Shown in pieces: positions 24,152 to 32,856 of a DNA stretch of 64,000 nt. Location of the stretch: the NCBI GenBank assembly GCA_001769855.1, contig MEPP01000006.1:1-64000 (forward strand). The letters are read 5' to 3'. The notes under the pieces are model-generated. The model was given only the letters and a program-made list of their open reading frames with translations, searched no databases and was not told where the DNA came from. The DNA comes from Bdellovibrionales bacterium GWA2_49_15. Its GTDB lineage: Bacteria; Bdellovibrionota; Bacteriovoracia; Bacteriovoracales; Bacteriovoracaceae. The position numbers and the translations under genes were made by a program. Numbering within the stretch: the first letter of the stretch is position 1; each line of letters opens with the position of its first letter.

Positions 24152-25330
24152 ATGTCTGTAAAAAAAGTAAAAACAATAAGTGGCGAGAAGTGGGAAGTCT
24201 ATTTCACCGTTGCCGGTCGAGGATCATCTCGAATACGAAGACGCTTTGATAGAAAAGTGGATGCTCAAAATTTTTTTGATAGCTTCACGAAGAAGCAAAG
24301 CGATCTTCTCGATACTCGGGCCTCTATCAACAATCCAGAAGAAGTGACTTTTGAAAAGGAAGCCCAATTTTGGTTCAGCAACTCTCAAATGAGATTCACT
24401 TCGAGCCACACTAAAAGAGTTACAGGAATTCTCAAACTGATTATTCCCGAGATGGGAGGAATCACGATTGATAAAATTGGTCCGACCTTCCTCACCTCTT
24501 TTCAACAGAAGATGCTTGATAAAGGATTAAAGGGTGCCAGTGTCAATCGTTACACAGAGGTGATCACAGCGATCATCAATCATTCCTATCGGCACAGGAG
24601 GATCGCCTACAATCCCACAATGGGATTTAAGAAATTTCCACCTTCCAATATCGAGATGAAATTTTGGGAAAAGCATGAGGCCGCGTCTTTCTTGAACTTT
24701 GCGAATCTTAAGTATCCCAAAGACTCTGAGTATCGGTGGGTTTACGTTGTCTACCTTCTCGCTTTAAATACGGCACTCAGGGCCGGCGAAATCTGGGGAC
24801 TCAAAGTTTGTGATTTGGTTGAAGATGGCAAGACTCTTTTTATAAGACGCCAGTACAATCGGGTTACGAAGTCTTTTGAACTCCTGAAGGGCAAGAAGAA
24901 TTCTAAAAAAGGAAAATCTTCTCGACACGTTCCTTGCAATACCTCTTTGAGAACGGAGCTTAAATTACTCATTCAAAAAGCGCGATTAAACTCTGACCAA
25001 ACCTTCTTTAGGGGAAAAACAGGAAATCCATTCTGTCATGATGCATTTGCAGAACGATTTGAAAGAGATCAAAAACAGTGGGGCGGAAAGATGATTCGGT
25101 TTCATGACATGAGACACACGGCAATCACACTCCTCATCTCCCTTGGAGTTGACCTTAAAACCGTTCAAGAGATATGCGGTCATGAAGACATCTCAACAAC
25201 CATGGGCTACACGCACTTGATCGGAGAGAGCATAAAACGAGTGGCCGATGTCTTTTCAATTGGGCCTCTTGGGCCTGAAAAAAGTGCCCCTGAAGCACCA
25301 AGACTCATGCTCGTTGGAAACGATTTTTAG
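24152..25330 (+). CDS. int: Tyrosine recombinase (element integrase)
   Basis: This 392-residue integrase has an N-terminal arm-binding region (RRRFDRKVDAQNFF), a SAM-like core-binding domain (about 75-170) and a catalytic domain. The catalytic residues are R about 210 (ALRAGE), H317 and R320 (HDMRHT), H about 343 (CGHEDI) and nucleophile Y about 352 (GYTH). It would cut and join attP and attB. The start has TAGGAGGAAACGA, a very strong ribosome-binding site. Its 3' end lies about 125 nt from the 3' end of an initiator tRNA gene, the standard geometry for a tRNA-targeting integrase. It closes the element. Confidence 0.93.
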   Translation: MSVKKVKTISGEKWEVYFTVAGRGSSRIRRRFDRKVDAQNFFDSFTKKQSDLLDTRASINNPEEVTFEKEAQFWFSNSQMRFTSSHTKRVTGILKLIIPEMGGITIDKIGPTFLTSFQQKMLDKGLKGASVNRYTEVITAIINHSYRHRRIAYNPTMGFKKFPPSNIEMKFWEKHEAASFLNFANLKYPKDSEYRWVYVVYLLALNTALRAGEIWGLKVCDLVEDGKTLFIRRQYNRVTKSFELLKGKKNSKKGKSSRHVPCNTSLRTELKLLIQKARLNSDQTFFRGKTGNPFCHDAFAERFERDQKQWGGKMIRFHDMRHTAITLLISLGVDLKTVQEICGHEDISTTMGYTHLIGESIKRVADVFSIGPLGPEKSAPEAPRLMLVGNDF

Positions 25331-25404
25331 TCGATTACGGTTGAGTTCTATTGGCCGTTGCACATTGGTTGCACATTTGCGAAAAATTCCCCCCAAAAAC
25401 TAAA

Positions 25405-25428
25405 AAGGCCCCTCTTTCGAGGGGCCTT
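25405..25428 (-). terminator. Rho-independent terminator for tRNA-fMet
   Basis: A perfect 10-bp stem (AAGGCCCCTC / GAGGGGCCTT) with a TTTC loop. On the minus strand it is followed by TTTTT, so it ends transcription leaving the tRNA gene. On the plus strand only a weak AT-rich tail follows, giving at best partial termination of the integrase transcript. Confidence 0.75.
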
Positions 25429-25456
25429 AAATATCTAAAACAATTCATTTTAGCTT

Positions 25457-25533
<77 letters not shown>

Positions 25534-25545
25534 ATAATTAGGGCA

Positions 25546-25574
25546 AATATAAGGATATCGATACGCTATGTCAC
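25546..25574 (-). promoter_or_regulatory. Promoter of tRNA-fMet
   Basis: On the minus strand, -35 GTGACA and -10 TATATT are separated by 17 nt, and the -10 box ends 12 nt before the mature tRNA. This is close to the sigma-70 consensus and well placed for a stable RNA gene. Confidence 0.65.
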
Positions 25575-25665
25575 GTCATTTTTGACGACCTTGGCCCCTT
25601 AGGGGGAAATATTTGTTTTATAACAGTGCGCCATAAGTGTATCTTTTCGGTTTAGAGCAGAGTTT

Positions 25666-26457
25666 ATGAATAACCAATTTTTTCAAATTTCCCCGGTGGC
25701 CTTAACTATTGTTTCGGGCCTGGTGTTGGCCCAAGGCCTCTTTGCACTTCGCCCTGAGCTTGATTTGGGGAAAACAATTATCTCCTCAGCGATTAAGGGG
25801 GCGGTGCAACTGGCGCTTATTGCAACAGTTCTCATTTGGATCTTCGCCCATCCTTCCTGGTATGCCCAAGCTCTTGTAGTCTCCATCATGGTATTCGTGG
25901 CGGTGCGGACTATTCTCAGGCGCATGAAAAATCATTTTCCCAGCAAGACCAGCTCGGTCACTTTTTCACTATGCCTGTCTGTTTTTCCCGTGGCCTTGAT
26001 GGGGGTTTCCTTAATTCAACCGCATTTTTGGCAATATCCTTCACTTTTTTTGCCCCTTTTTGGGATGATTCTGGGAAATTCCATGAACGGTGTCGCTCTC
26101 GGAATTGAGCGCTTCATGGAAGAAATTAAAATTTCCCGACTCGGTCTAATCAATCAACTTTCTCTTGGGGCCACTCCCCAGGAGGCCACGGCGGAGGCCT
26201 TTCGAAAATCACTCAAGGCCGCAACCACTCCCATTTTGAACACCATGTCGGTGGTGGGAATTGTGAGTCTGCCCGGCATGATGAGCGGACAAATTCTCGC
26301 AGGCGGGTCACCCCTTGAGGCCTCAAAGTATCAAATATATATTATTTTTTTAGTCTTCATGAGCGTCTTCATCGGCTCTCTTCTTGGCATGGCGATGGCC
26401 AGAAATAAGATCATGGGGCCTTCTTCCCGTTCTTTTTATACCTGGAAAGCGAGTTAA
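25666..26457 (+). CDS. fetB: FetB-type (UPF0014) ABC transporter permease
   Basis: This 263-residue membrane protein has about six or seven hydrophobic helices. LGATPQEATAEAFRKSLKAATTPILNTMSVVGIVSLPGMMSGQILAG is the family hallmark (quoted in parts: LGATPQEA, SVVGIVSLPGMM). In E. coli FetAB helps export iron and protects against oxidative stress. Length fits the family. It overlaps no gene and is followed 2 nt later by its ATPase partner. It is the first core gene to the right of the tRNA. Confidence 0.85.
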   Translation: MNNQFFQISPVALTIVSGLVLAQGLFALRPELDLGKTIISSAIKGAVQLALIATVLIWIFAHPSWYAQALVVSIMVFVAVRTILRRMKNHFPSKTSSVTFSLCLSVFPVALMGVSLIQPHFWQYPSLFLPLFGMILGNSMNGVALGIERFMEEIKISRLGLINQLSLGATPQEATAEAFRKSLKAATTPILNTMSVVGIVSLPGMMSGQILAGGSPLEASKYQIYIIFLVFMSVFIGSLLGMAMARNKIMGPSSRSFYTWKAS

Positions 26458-26459
26458 CC

Positions 26460-27086
26460 ATGCTTCTGGCAGAAAATTATTCTCTGCAATTTGCGGGATT
26501 AAACCTCGTCAAGAATCTCAATTTTTCCTTCGAGCGCGGTGCCGTTTATCGCTTAAGCGGTCCGACCGGGCGGGGAAAGTCGCTCTTCCTCTTGTCACTG
26601 ATCCAGCTTGTCGACGCACACTATTCAAGGCTTGAGCTGGAAGGAAAATCTTGCAGCAGCTTTTCCCCGGAGGCCTGGCGCGCTCGGATTTTATATCTGC
26701 CCCAAATCCTCTCGCTCTCGGGTGAAAAAGTCAGCGATATGTTTTCCCAGGCCTTTGCGCTCCAAATTCATCGTTCCAAAAAACTTGATTACAAAAAACT
26801 AGGTGAATATCTGCAATTTATGGACCTCTCCCCGGCCTTCCTCAACAGTCCCGTAACCGGTCTGTCGGGCGGTGAAGCGCAGATCGTGGCCATCTTGCGG
26901 GCGCTGCTTCTCACTCCTGCCATTATTCTTGCCGATGAAAGCTGGAGTGCGATGGACAGGGAGCTGAAGCAAAAAATCATCGCTCTATTAAAGCGAGAAC
27001 AAGGCCAAGCCTTTCACACTTTAGTGTTCATCTCCCATGATGAAACCAGGTACTTTCCAGACGAAAAGCAATTTTCACTCGATTAG
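26460..27086 (+). CDS. fetA: FetA-type ABC transporter ATP-binding protein
   Basis: A compact 208-residue ABC ATPase. Walker A GPTGRGKS is near residue 34, signature LSGGEA near 135, Walker B IILADES near 157, and the switch His lies in the FISHD stretch near the end. It drives the FetB-like permease encoded just upstream. The serine in DES instead of DEP is seen in FetA-like proteins. The pair forms a two-gene operon that ends 8 nt before a convergent gene, leaving little room for a terminator. Confidence 0.85.
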   Translation: MLLAENYSLQFAGLNLVKNLNFSFERGAVYRLSGPTGRGKSLFLLSLIQLVDAHYSRLELEGKSCSSFSPEAWRARILYLPQILSLSGEKVSDMFSQAFALQIHRSKKLDYKKLGEYLQFMDLSPAFLNSPVTGLSGGEAQIVAILRALLLTPAIILADESWSAMDRELKQKIIALLKREQGQAFHTLVFISHDETRYFPDEKQFSLD

Positions 27087-27094
27087 GACGCGGG

Positions 27095-27403
27095 CTACTT
27101 TCCTCCCCCACCACCGGCCACGCCACCTAAAGCGATCTTATTCTCTCGCAATAAATTTTTTAACTCTTCAAAAGTGAAAAATACATCTGCTGACTTCTTG
27201 TGCCTTTGAATAATATTGAGATTTCCCGAATAGACCAGCTGTCTTTTTTTGTGGTTAAAAAAAGTCTTATTATTCTCCGCTTTCACCTGCGAAACTTTCA
27301 GCTTGATTCCGGAAGCAATGACTGCGCCATGGCCACTTTCGACCAGAAATAGAAGGGTCAGGAGCACGACCCCTTTAGCGCACGGTCCCCATGCCATCGG
27401 CAT
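27095..27403 (-). CDS. Small exported protein with glycine-rich end
   Basis: A 102-residue protein with a signal peptide (cleavage near SGHG-AV) and a C-terminal VAGGGGGK tail. The body is beta-then-helix and contains VFFTFEELKNLLREN. No family recognised. It overlaps the 3' end of the upstream exported-protein gene by 29 nt, so the two are surely cotranscribed and probably coupled. It converges on the fetBA operon. Confidence 0.55.
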   Translation of the reverse strand: MPMAWGPCAKGVVLLTLLFLVESGHGAVIASGIKLKVSQVKAENNKTFFNHKKRQLVYSGNLNIIQRHKKSADVFFTFEELKNLLRENKIALGGVAGGGGGK

Positions 27404-27761
27404 TCTCCTCTTTGATTTTTACTTTCTCAAAATGATCGACCAGCCAAGCCGTTTCCGAGCTCGACAATGAAATGCTGTTATCAAGCGCACACTCTTTTGG
27501 AGTCGGGCGCTTCTTGTTCTCTGACTTACATGCCACCGCCATGCTGACATCCAGCTCCCCGCAGTCACATAAGATGCTGGCCAGTAAGATGGGATGCTTC
27601 ACCAGCTGATCTTTCACGAGCTGCTGGCGCTGGTAGCGGCAGGTACATTGCTGCAAAATTTCTTTCGCCGCTTCGTGTAGTCCGGTCTCCTGAGCAACGG
27701 CGAAGTGCCCGAGAAGAAGCATTCCCATTGGTAAACTGAAACGTAAAAAAACTTTTTTCAT
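27375..27761 (-). CDS. Exported cysteine-containing protein
   Basis: This 128-residue protein has a clear signal peptide (ending near HFAVA-Q). The mature part carries six cysteines (CTCR, CDCGE, AC, EC), suggesting disulfides or metal binding in the periplasm. It is mostly helical. No family recognised. First gene of a two-gene minus-strand unit. The start ATG 27761 has no strong ribosome-binding site that I can point to. Confidence 0.6.
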   Translation of the reverse strand: MKKVFLRFSLPMGMLLLGHFAVAQETGLHEAAKEILQQCTCRYQRQQLVKDQLVKHPILLASILCDCGELDVSMAVACKSENKKRPTPKECALDNSISLSSSETAWLVDHFEKVKIKEENADGMGTVR

Positions 27762-27952
27762 TGAGATTGGGCCCTTTCATAGCATTGTCTCAAGACCACC
27801 AACTATTTAATATTATTGGAGGAACAGGCAAAATTTTCCGACCAATTGGCTTCTTAATAAAACACTCCAACATAAATTCCTAATATTAAAGGCCTTTCGC
27901 TCGATAAGTTAAAAGTACATGGCCTTAGAGGGCCCCAACCCGAGGATGAGTT

Positions 27953-28270
27953 ATGGTTCGTTTTTCAGAAACTTCGAATGGAAAAGTGGTTGCGGAATTT
28001 GATAGCAAAGATTTAGATCCGGCCAATGTTCGGCTTATCAAGTCTCTCAATACGCTGCTCTTTCAACTGTTACGAACCACAGAGGAAGCAGAATTTTTCA
28101 ATAACTCAGCTGAGGCCTTAAGAATGTGCGCCGCTATTATTCAACAGTCGAAATTTCCCACAGCTCACAAGAACGATAAAGTGCCCTATGCTCACCAGGC
28201 CCTGGAATTTTCCATGGATCTTTTGCAAGAGCAACTGTTGAAAGCCAAAGTTATCAATTACGACAATTAA
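27953..28270 (+). CDS. Small conserved-looking hypothetical protein
   Basis: A 105-residue soluble, largely helical protein with no signal or membrane segment. ATG 27953 is preceded by a GAGGATGAG stretch that can serve as ribosome-binding site. A beta segment (residues 1-20) leads into helices such as SLNTLLFQLLRTTEEAEFF. No family recognised. Its stop overlaps the stop of the pseudouridine synthase gene on the other strand by 4 nt (tail to tail). Confidence 0.6.
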   Translation: MVRFSETSNGKVVAEFDSKDLDPANVRLIKSLNTLLFQLLRTTEEAEFFNNSAEALRMCAAIIQQSKFPTAHKNDKVPYAHQALEFSMDLLQEQLLKAKVINYDN

Positions 28271-29241
28271 GAGCGAGGTTCGCGCACGGGACGTGGTCCG
28301 GCCTTTGCCTCTTGTTCATCTAAGATCTTTTGTTCTTTCATGGTCTTCACAGTCTGAAAATATGTGTCCTTACGAAACTTTCTAAACCCGAAATAGTCCG
28401 CAGGCGTTGCTGGCTGCGCACCTTTCTTATGGAGATTAATCGTCTTCTTACTCGACAAGCGGGCCCGCATCGTCTTCAGCGGTCGACCGGTATCATCGAC
28501 ACCAATCGCCTTTAAAAGTTCTTTCTTGGTCATAATTATAAAATTGCCGGGCGCAAGGCCCTCAATGGACAATCCGCCAACGGCCATGTGTCTCAGCTTA
28601 TCGACAGTCATTCCGACGCCTTCAAAAAAGTTTCTGATGTCACGATTTCTGCCCTCTTCAAAGACAACCTCGATCCACGTCTTGCCTTGGAGCTGCTCGA
28701 TCACGCGGACCGACTGGGGTCGAATCAACCCATCGCTCAACTTGACGCCGTGGCGAAGCCTCTCGAGCAGGGCCTCAGTCACCGCCCCAAAAACTTTTAC
28801 CTGGTACGTTTTCACAAGATTGGCCGGAGGATGCATCATCCAATTGGCCACCTCACCATCGTTGGTCAGAAGCAGAAAGCCTTCGGCCAAATAATCCAGG
28901 CGGCCGACCGGGTAGATGCGCTCGGTAATTTGTTTGCAGTAATTCATAACAGTGTCGCGTCCTTCAGGATCGTTGACCGTCGTCATAACACAGCGAGGTT
29001 TGTGCATCAGCACGTAAACTTTGTCGCTGCTTACGGTTGTGATCGCTCGTCCCTCGACCAAAATGGCATCCGTGGCAGGATTGATTTTGGTGCCCAAGAT
29101 AGTGATGATGTGACCGTTCACGGACACCAGGCCCTGGGTAATGAGCTGCTCGGCCTTGCGACGGGAAGTTATTCCGCAGTCGGCGATGTATTTTTGTAAA
29201 CGAATAAGGGGACTTTCACTCTGGTGATTTTGCTTAGACAC
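28267..29241 (-). CDS. rluB: RsuA/RluB-type rRNA pseudouridine synthase
   Basis: This 324-residue enzyme isomerises a specific uridine in rRNA. An S4 RNA-binding domain (LQKYIADCGITSRRKAEQLI, residues 14-60) precedes the catalytic domain with YPVGRLDYLAEGFLLLTNDG; D116 is the catalytic aspartate. The RNRDIRNFFEG segment is also a family signature. A basic 70-residue tail extends past the core, as in many RluB proteins. Neighbourhood with scpB and scpA is conserved in many bacteria and supports RluB rather than RsuA, but substrate is inferred. Confidence 0.88.
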   Translation of the reverse strand: MSKQNHQSESPLIRLQKYIADCGITSRRKAEQLITQGLVSVNGHIITILGTKINPATDAILVEGRAITTVSSDKVYVLMHKPRCVMTTVNDPEGRDTVMNYCKQITERIYPVGRLDYLAEGFLLLTNDGEVANWMMHPPANLVKTYQVKVFGAVTEALLERLRHGVKLSDGLIRPQSVRVIEQLQGKTWIEVVFEEGRNRDIRNFFEGVGMTVDKLRHMAVGGLSIEGLAPGNFIIMTKKELLKAIGVDDTGRPLKTMRARLSSKKTINLHKKGAQPATPADYFGFRKFRKDTYFQTVKTMKEQKILDEQEAKAGPRPVREPRS

Positions 29242-29325
29242 GATCTACCTCCCGGCAGTTCTATAATGGGTAATAACAATTGAGCTGGTTTTTAGTTCGT
29301 ATGCCGCCAAATGTCAAGATTGCGA

Positions 29326-30630
29326 CTAACTATCTTGATTTACTTCATCTTTCAGGAATTCCAGATCAAGGTCCAAAGATTTTGCATTATTCACGACGGC
29401 GGCCGTGACGGCATCAAGTTTCTGCTCAGTCTCATCAAAGAAATTCTGGGCCTCCACGAGATTAAAGTCCGCTTCCTCATTGGAAGGAAGTTTCTCACCG
29501 GTCATTTCAAAAAAGGCGCGATCGAGGGCCTCAGCCAAATCCTTTTCCTCATTTTTTTTGAAGAGCAGGTCCTCTTTTTCCGGCTCAATGGGCAAACCGG
29601 TATCGAGGTCGATCATTTGAAAGTCATCTTCTGTTGCGATAGGAGCATTGAACGGCCCAGCCGTCAGATCATTCACCACTTTCGGGCCCTCGGCCAGACT
29701 CAACGACTCCGAAGTCAGGGACTTGCGGTTCTGCTCTATCACTCGCTCTTTTTCAATGTAGGATTCCAAAATTTCAAAAGCGGTTTTAACTTCAGGATTT
29801 TGTCCTTCGACACGCTTCTTTTCCTCGGACATAAGATTGCGGGTGAAATCTGTTTCGCTCACGATATTTTTTATACTCTCGGAAAGTTGATCCAACTCCG
29901 CCAGCTCATCGAACACAAAACGGTTTTTATCCCCTTCCGAGCAAATTTGCCGAATATCACAAATTTTACCCACATCAGAGCTTTTGGCCAGGTCTGACAA
30001 CTCATGTTCAGGAGGAAGCGATTCAAGAGTGGATAAATTGAACACCTCTAAAAACTCTTGAGTTGTGCCGTAGATGGAAGGATGTCCAACATCTTCCGAA
30101 CGCCCAACAATTTTTACCAGATGTTTTTCCATGAGCGTGCGCACCAGATGGGCGCTATCGACCCCTCTGATCTTATCAATTTCAGGTTTGGAGACCGGTT
30201 GTTTATAGGCGATGATGGCGAGCACTTCCAGAACCGAGGGCGTGAGCACCAAGGCATTTACCTTGAAGAGGTCTTGCACATATTTCGAATACGTCGCTTT
30301 GGTTCGAAACTGATATCCCTCCGCCACTTCCTGCAGACGAAGCCCATGATGAGTGGCCTCATACTCGGTTTGCAACTTTACTAGGGCATCATGAAGAACA
30401 TTGAGGGGCATATCTTCATCAAGCATTTTTTTTATTTTCATGAGAGGAACTGGACGATCACTCATAAAGATAATGGTTTCAATGGCACCGCAAAGAGTGT
30501 CATAGTTCAGACCGGTTCTGGCCTGCCAGAGCTGCTCCTCTTGTTTGGCGGGGTCAAAAAACTCCGTCGCAAGATCGAACTCGCTCACGGTGACTTCGCC
30601 GCTCACTATATTTTCCATCTCATTTTCCAT
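29326..30630 (-). CDS. scpB: Chromosome segregation protein ScpB, long C-terminal extension
   Basis: Residues about 40-215 form the two winged helices of ScpB (LCGAIETIIFMSDRPVPLMKI; LEVLAIIAYKQPVSKPEIDKIRGVDS; YGTTQEFLEVFNL). ScpB dimers bind the ScpA kleisin and regulate the SMC complex that organises the chromosome. At 434 residues it is more than twice the common length. The extra region, about 230-434, is acidic and probably disordered, with charged helices. GAGGAG precedes ATG 30630. It lies 31 nt after scpA in the same direction. Confidence 0.88.
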   Translation of the reverse strand: MENEMENIVSGEVTVSEFDLATEFFDPAKQEEQLWQARTGLNYDTLCGAIETIIFMSDRPVPLMKIKKMLDEDMPLNVLHDALVKLQTEYEATHHGLRLQEVAEGYQFRTKATYSKYVQDLFKVNALVLTPSVLEVLAIIAYKQPVSKPEIDKIRGVDSAHLVRTLMEKHLVKIVGRSEDVGHPSIYGTTQEFLEVFNLSTLESLPPEHELSDLAKSSDVGKICDIRQICSEGDKNRFVFDELAELDQLSESIKNIVSETDFTRNLMSEEKKRVEGQNPEVKTAFEILESYIEKERVIEQNRKSLTSESLSLAEGPKVVNDLTAGPFNAPIATEDDFQMIDLDTGLPIEPEKEDLLFKKNEEKDLAEALDRAFFEMTGEKLPSNEEADFNLVEAQNFFDETEQKLDAVTAAVVNNAKSLDLDLEFLKDEVNQDS

Positions 30631-30661
30631 CTTCTTCTCCTCACAAGATCAGCGGACATTT

Positions 30662-31603
30662 TTAGTGTAGAATCTTAGTGCGCCCATTGGCCCAAGTTTC
30701 CGATGATTCCTCTTCCTTTTCGGCCTCTAATTCCTCTTCGATCTCATCCATGATTTCTTCGACCAGCGGGTCCTCTTCTTCCTCGTCGTCGAGATCAACG
30801 GCATCATCCGTCTTGGCCTGCTCATCATCAAAACCTGTCGCCATCTCAACGTTGAAATTTTCCAACGACTCAAGGACATCAACATAGACGGTGGAATAGT
30901 TTTCATTTTGGAAAATGGAAACTTTGCCTAATCGCGCCAGCTCAAGAAGCGAGATAAAGGTAATGACAATATTTTCTAAGCTGCCATCACCGTCATGGGT
31001 AATAATTGTTTCGAGCGCTGTCTGCTCTCCTTTCTTAAGAAACTGTTGCAAGGTTTGCAATCTCTCTTTAATTGAAAGTCGATCTCGCTTAACCACCGCG
31101 TACTTGCGTCGCTCACGCTTGAGCAAATCAACCATAGTATTGGTCAGGGCCTGGAGATCCATCGGCGTCAGGATAGAGTTGATGATGGCCTTGCGGTCTG
31201 TTCGAGGTTTCACGAAAATATCGTGGCCCTTTTTGGGAAGCTGCCACAACTTCTGCGCCATTTTTTGGAAATGCTGTAATTCCTCCAAGCGGCGAATGAG
31301 CTCGGCCTGGCTGACAATATTCAGGTTCTGGTCATCACCCATTTGCTTGAGTTTTTCCTGGTCTTCAAAGGAGAGGCAGACGTTGGATTTCAAAAGCAGA
31401 AGGGTAGCCGCGAGATAGAGATAATCTCCGGCCATATCAAAGTTCATCTCATGCATTTGCGTAATGAAGCTCAGATACTGACCCGTGATCACTCGCAAAT
31501 CCAAATTCTTGATGTCCATTTCCTCCTGATCAATCAGATGGAGGAGAAGTGCCAGGGGCCCATCAAAATGTTCCGTTCGGACTTGAATCGCGGTATCAAT
31601 CAT
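30662..31603 (-). CDS. scpA: Kleisin ScpA
   Basis: This 313-residue protein bridges the SMC heads in the bacterial condensin complex. The N-terminal FDGPLALLLHLIDQEEMDI and LAATLLLLKS stretches are ScpA hallmarks. The C-terminal winged helix (FISLLELARLGKVSIFQNENY) binds the SMC head. It ends with a very acidic tail (about 265-305, runs of D and E). scpA-scpB order and spacing are standard. The start is ATG 31603 preceded by GAGG. Upstream lies the M50 protease gene, 14 nt away. Confidence 0.9.
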   Translation of the reverse strand: MIDTAIQVRTEHFDGPLALLLHLIDQEEMDIKNLDLRVITGQYLSFITQMHEMNFDMAGDYLYLAATLLLLKSNVCLSFEDQEKLKQMGDDQNLNIVSQAELIRRLEELQHFQKMAQKLWQLPKKGHDIFVKPRTDRKAIINSILTPMDLQALTNTMVDLLKRERRKYAVVKRDRLSIKERLQTLQQFLKKGEQTALETIITHDGDGSLENIVITFISLLELARLGKVSIFQNENYSTVYVDVLESLENFNVEMATGFDDEQAKTDDAVDLDDEEEEDPLVEEIMDEIEEELEAEKEEESSETWANGRTKILH

Positions 31604-31617
31604 AAAACCTCAAAGCT

Positions 31618-32271
31618 TTACGAAAATAGCATGCTAAATAAAAAGACAATTTGATTGCTGGCCCATATTGCTGGATACATAAGATAGCGAAAAGCCTGGG
31701 TCACCCAAAGTAGCAAAAAGAACATAAACGAATAGCGCTCCAAGCCCTCATAAAAACGGGCCTTGTCGTAGGAGAGAAAGCTGGAAACCATTCGCGATCC
31801 ATCCAAAGGTGGGATCGGAATTAAGTTAAAAACGGCTAATAGCACATTGATCTGCACAGAATATCCCATCATGTAAACGAGTTGCTCATAAAGAAAAAAA
31901 TCTCGCGGAAGGAAACGCGCCAGCAACACAGAGAAAAGAGCTGAGAAAATCATCAAAATTATATTTGCAAGGGGGCCAGCAAAGCTGACCCAAAAAATAG
32001 CTTGCCGAAAGTTTTTAAAATTACGCGCATCAACAGGAACAGGCTTAGCATAGCCAAAAATTCCATAGTTCGAAGCCGCAAAAATGATAGGGAGGATAAT
32101 TGTTCCGAAGAGGTCATAATGAACTGCAGGATTAAGTGAAAGCCGTCCATGGGCCTTTGCAGTATTATCGCCAAATCGGTTGGACATCCATGCATGACCA
32201 TATTCATGTAAGCAGATGGCCATAAGGAACCCGGGCGCGGAGTAACAGACGCGTAAGATAAATTCATCCAT
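31618..32271 (-). CDS. Site-2 protease family (M50) membrane metalloprotease
   Basis: This 217-residue integral membrane protein has zinc motif HEYGH at residues 22-26 in its first helix and NLIPIPPLDGSRM near 145, whose Asp completes the zinc site. The compact form lacking a PDZ domain matches the small rhomboid-neighbour type of S2P (YwhC-like). It cleaves within membranes; its substrate is unknown. It precedes scpA and scpB on the same strand, a pairing found in many genomes. Confidence 0.85.
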   Translation of the reverse strand: MDEFILRVCYSAPGFLMAICLHEYGHAWMSNRFGDNTAKAHGRLSLNPAVHYDLFGTIILPIIFAASNYGIFGYAKPVPVDARNFKNFRQAIFWVSFAGPLANIILMIFSALFSVLLARFLPRDFFLYEQLVYMMGYSVQINVLLAVFNLIPIPPLDGSRMVSSFLSYDKARFYEGLERYSFMFFLLLWVTQAFRYLMYPAIWASNQIVFLFSMLFS

Positions 32272-32403
32272 AAGCTGTTAGTCATACCAAATTCATTACT
32301 GCGGGGCAATTAAAACGGCATCGCGTTATTCGCTAAAACTGGGCGCGTTGCGAAAATCTTCTTTTTTTCTAATCCGTTGTGTTATTTGGCTTATAATAGA
32401 TAC

Positions 32404-32856
32404 ATGCCACACAACTCTTCAAAAAAGCATTCATCCCAATTATCCAGGAAGGCCCAAGTTGTTGTCATGACATTGGAGTATGGAAGTTGGTGGGTGCTTC
32501 TCCTTCAAGTGAATCATAAGCGAGGCGCTTTTTGGCAAAACGTCACGGGCAGTGTTGAAGATGACGAGTCATTTGAGCTTGGCGCACGACGTGAACTGCT
32601 CGAGGAAACACAGCTTGAAGCTGAATATTTTTTTGAGTTGGATTTTGAGTGTCATTTTCAAAATCGGCGTGGCCAAACGGTGCATGAAAAAAGCTTTCTG
32701 GCCGCCTTTAGATTCCCCCCCAACGTGATTATTAGTGATGAGCACCAAAATTTTAATTGGAAAAAAATTGAGCGCGTTCAAAAAAGGGATTTTGGACATG
32801 CTTCAAATTATGAGGCCTTTGTGAAGGCCACAAAAATGTTGGATAAAATTGATTAA
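32404..32856 (+). CDS. Nudix hydrolase
   Basis: This 150-residue protein carries a Nudix box at residues 49-71: G, then E55, and RELLEE at 63-68. The usual glycine near the end is replaced by glutamine (TQL). The box hydrolyses nucleoside diphosphates linked to another group. VTGSVEDDES and the WKKIE segment recall dATP pyrophosphohydrolase (NudB)-like members, but substrate cannot be set. ATG 32404 is preferred over GTG 32377; neither has a strong ribosome-binding site. The following gene starts within its last codons. Confidence 0.85.
   Translation: MPHNSSKKHSSQLSRKAQVVVMTLEYGSWWVLLLQVNHKRGAFWQNVTGSVEDDESFELGARRELLEETQLEAEYFFELDFECHFQNRRGQTVHEKSFLAAFRFPPNVIISDEHQNFNWKKIERVQKRDFGHASNYEAFVKATKMLDKID

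Larger units (their letters stand above)
11500..25456 (+). mobile_element. Integrative and conjugative element (core module)
   Basis: Regulatory repeats, a VirB-like operon, coupling protein, candidate oriT, SSB, Xis-like protein and integrase follow in one direction and end beside tRNA-fMet. The right border should be at or just left of the tRNA 3' end (25457). The left border is unknown: I found no second copy of the tRNA 3' end within the window, so the element may extend beyond position 1 and include the defence genes. No VirB1, VirB11 or classical relaxase was found, so self-transfer is unproven. Confidence 0.7.

Noticed and set aside
27953-28270. ncRNA or leader rather than a gene
   Set aside because: The frame has a balanced, protein-like composition and a plausible start, so it is kept as a hypothetical gene.
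28588-29199. 203-codon plus-strand frame opposite the pseudouridine synthase
   Set aside because: Antisense shadow of a well-supported gene; no coding features.
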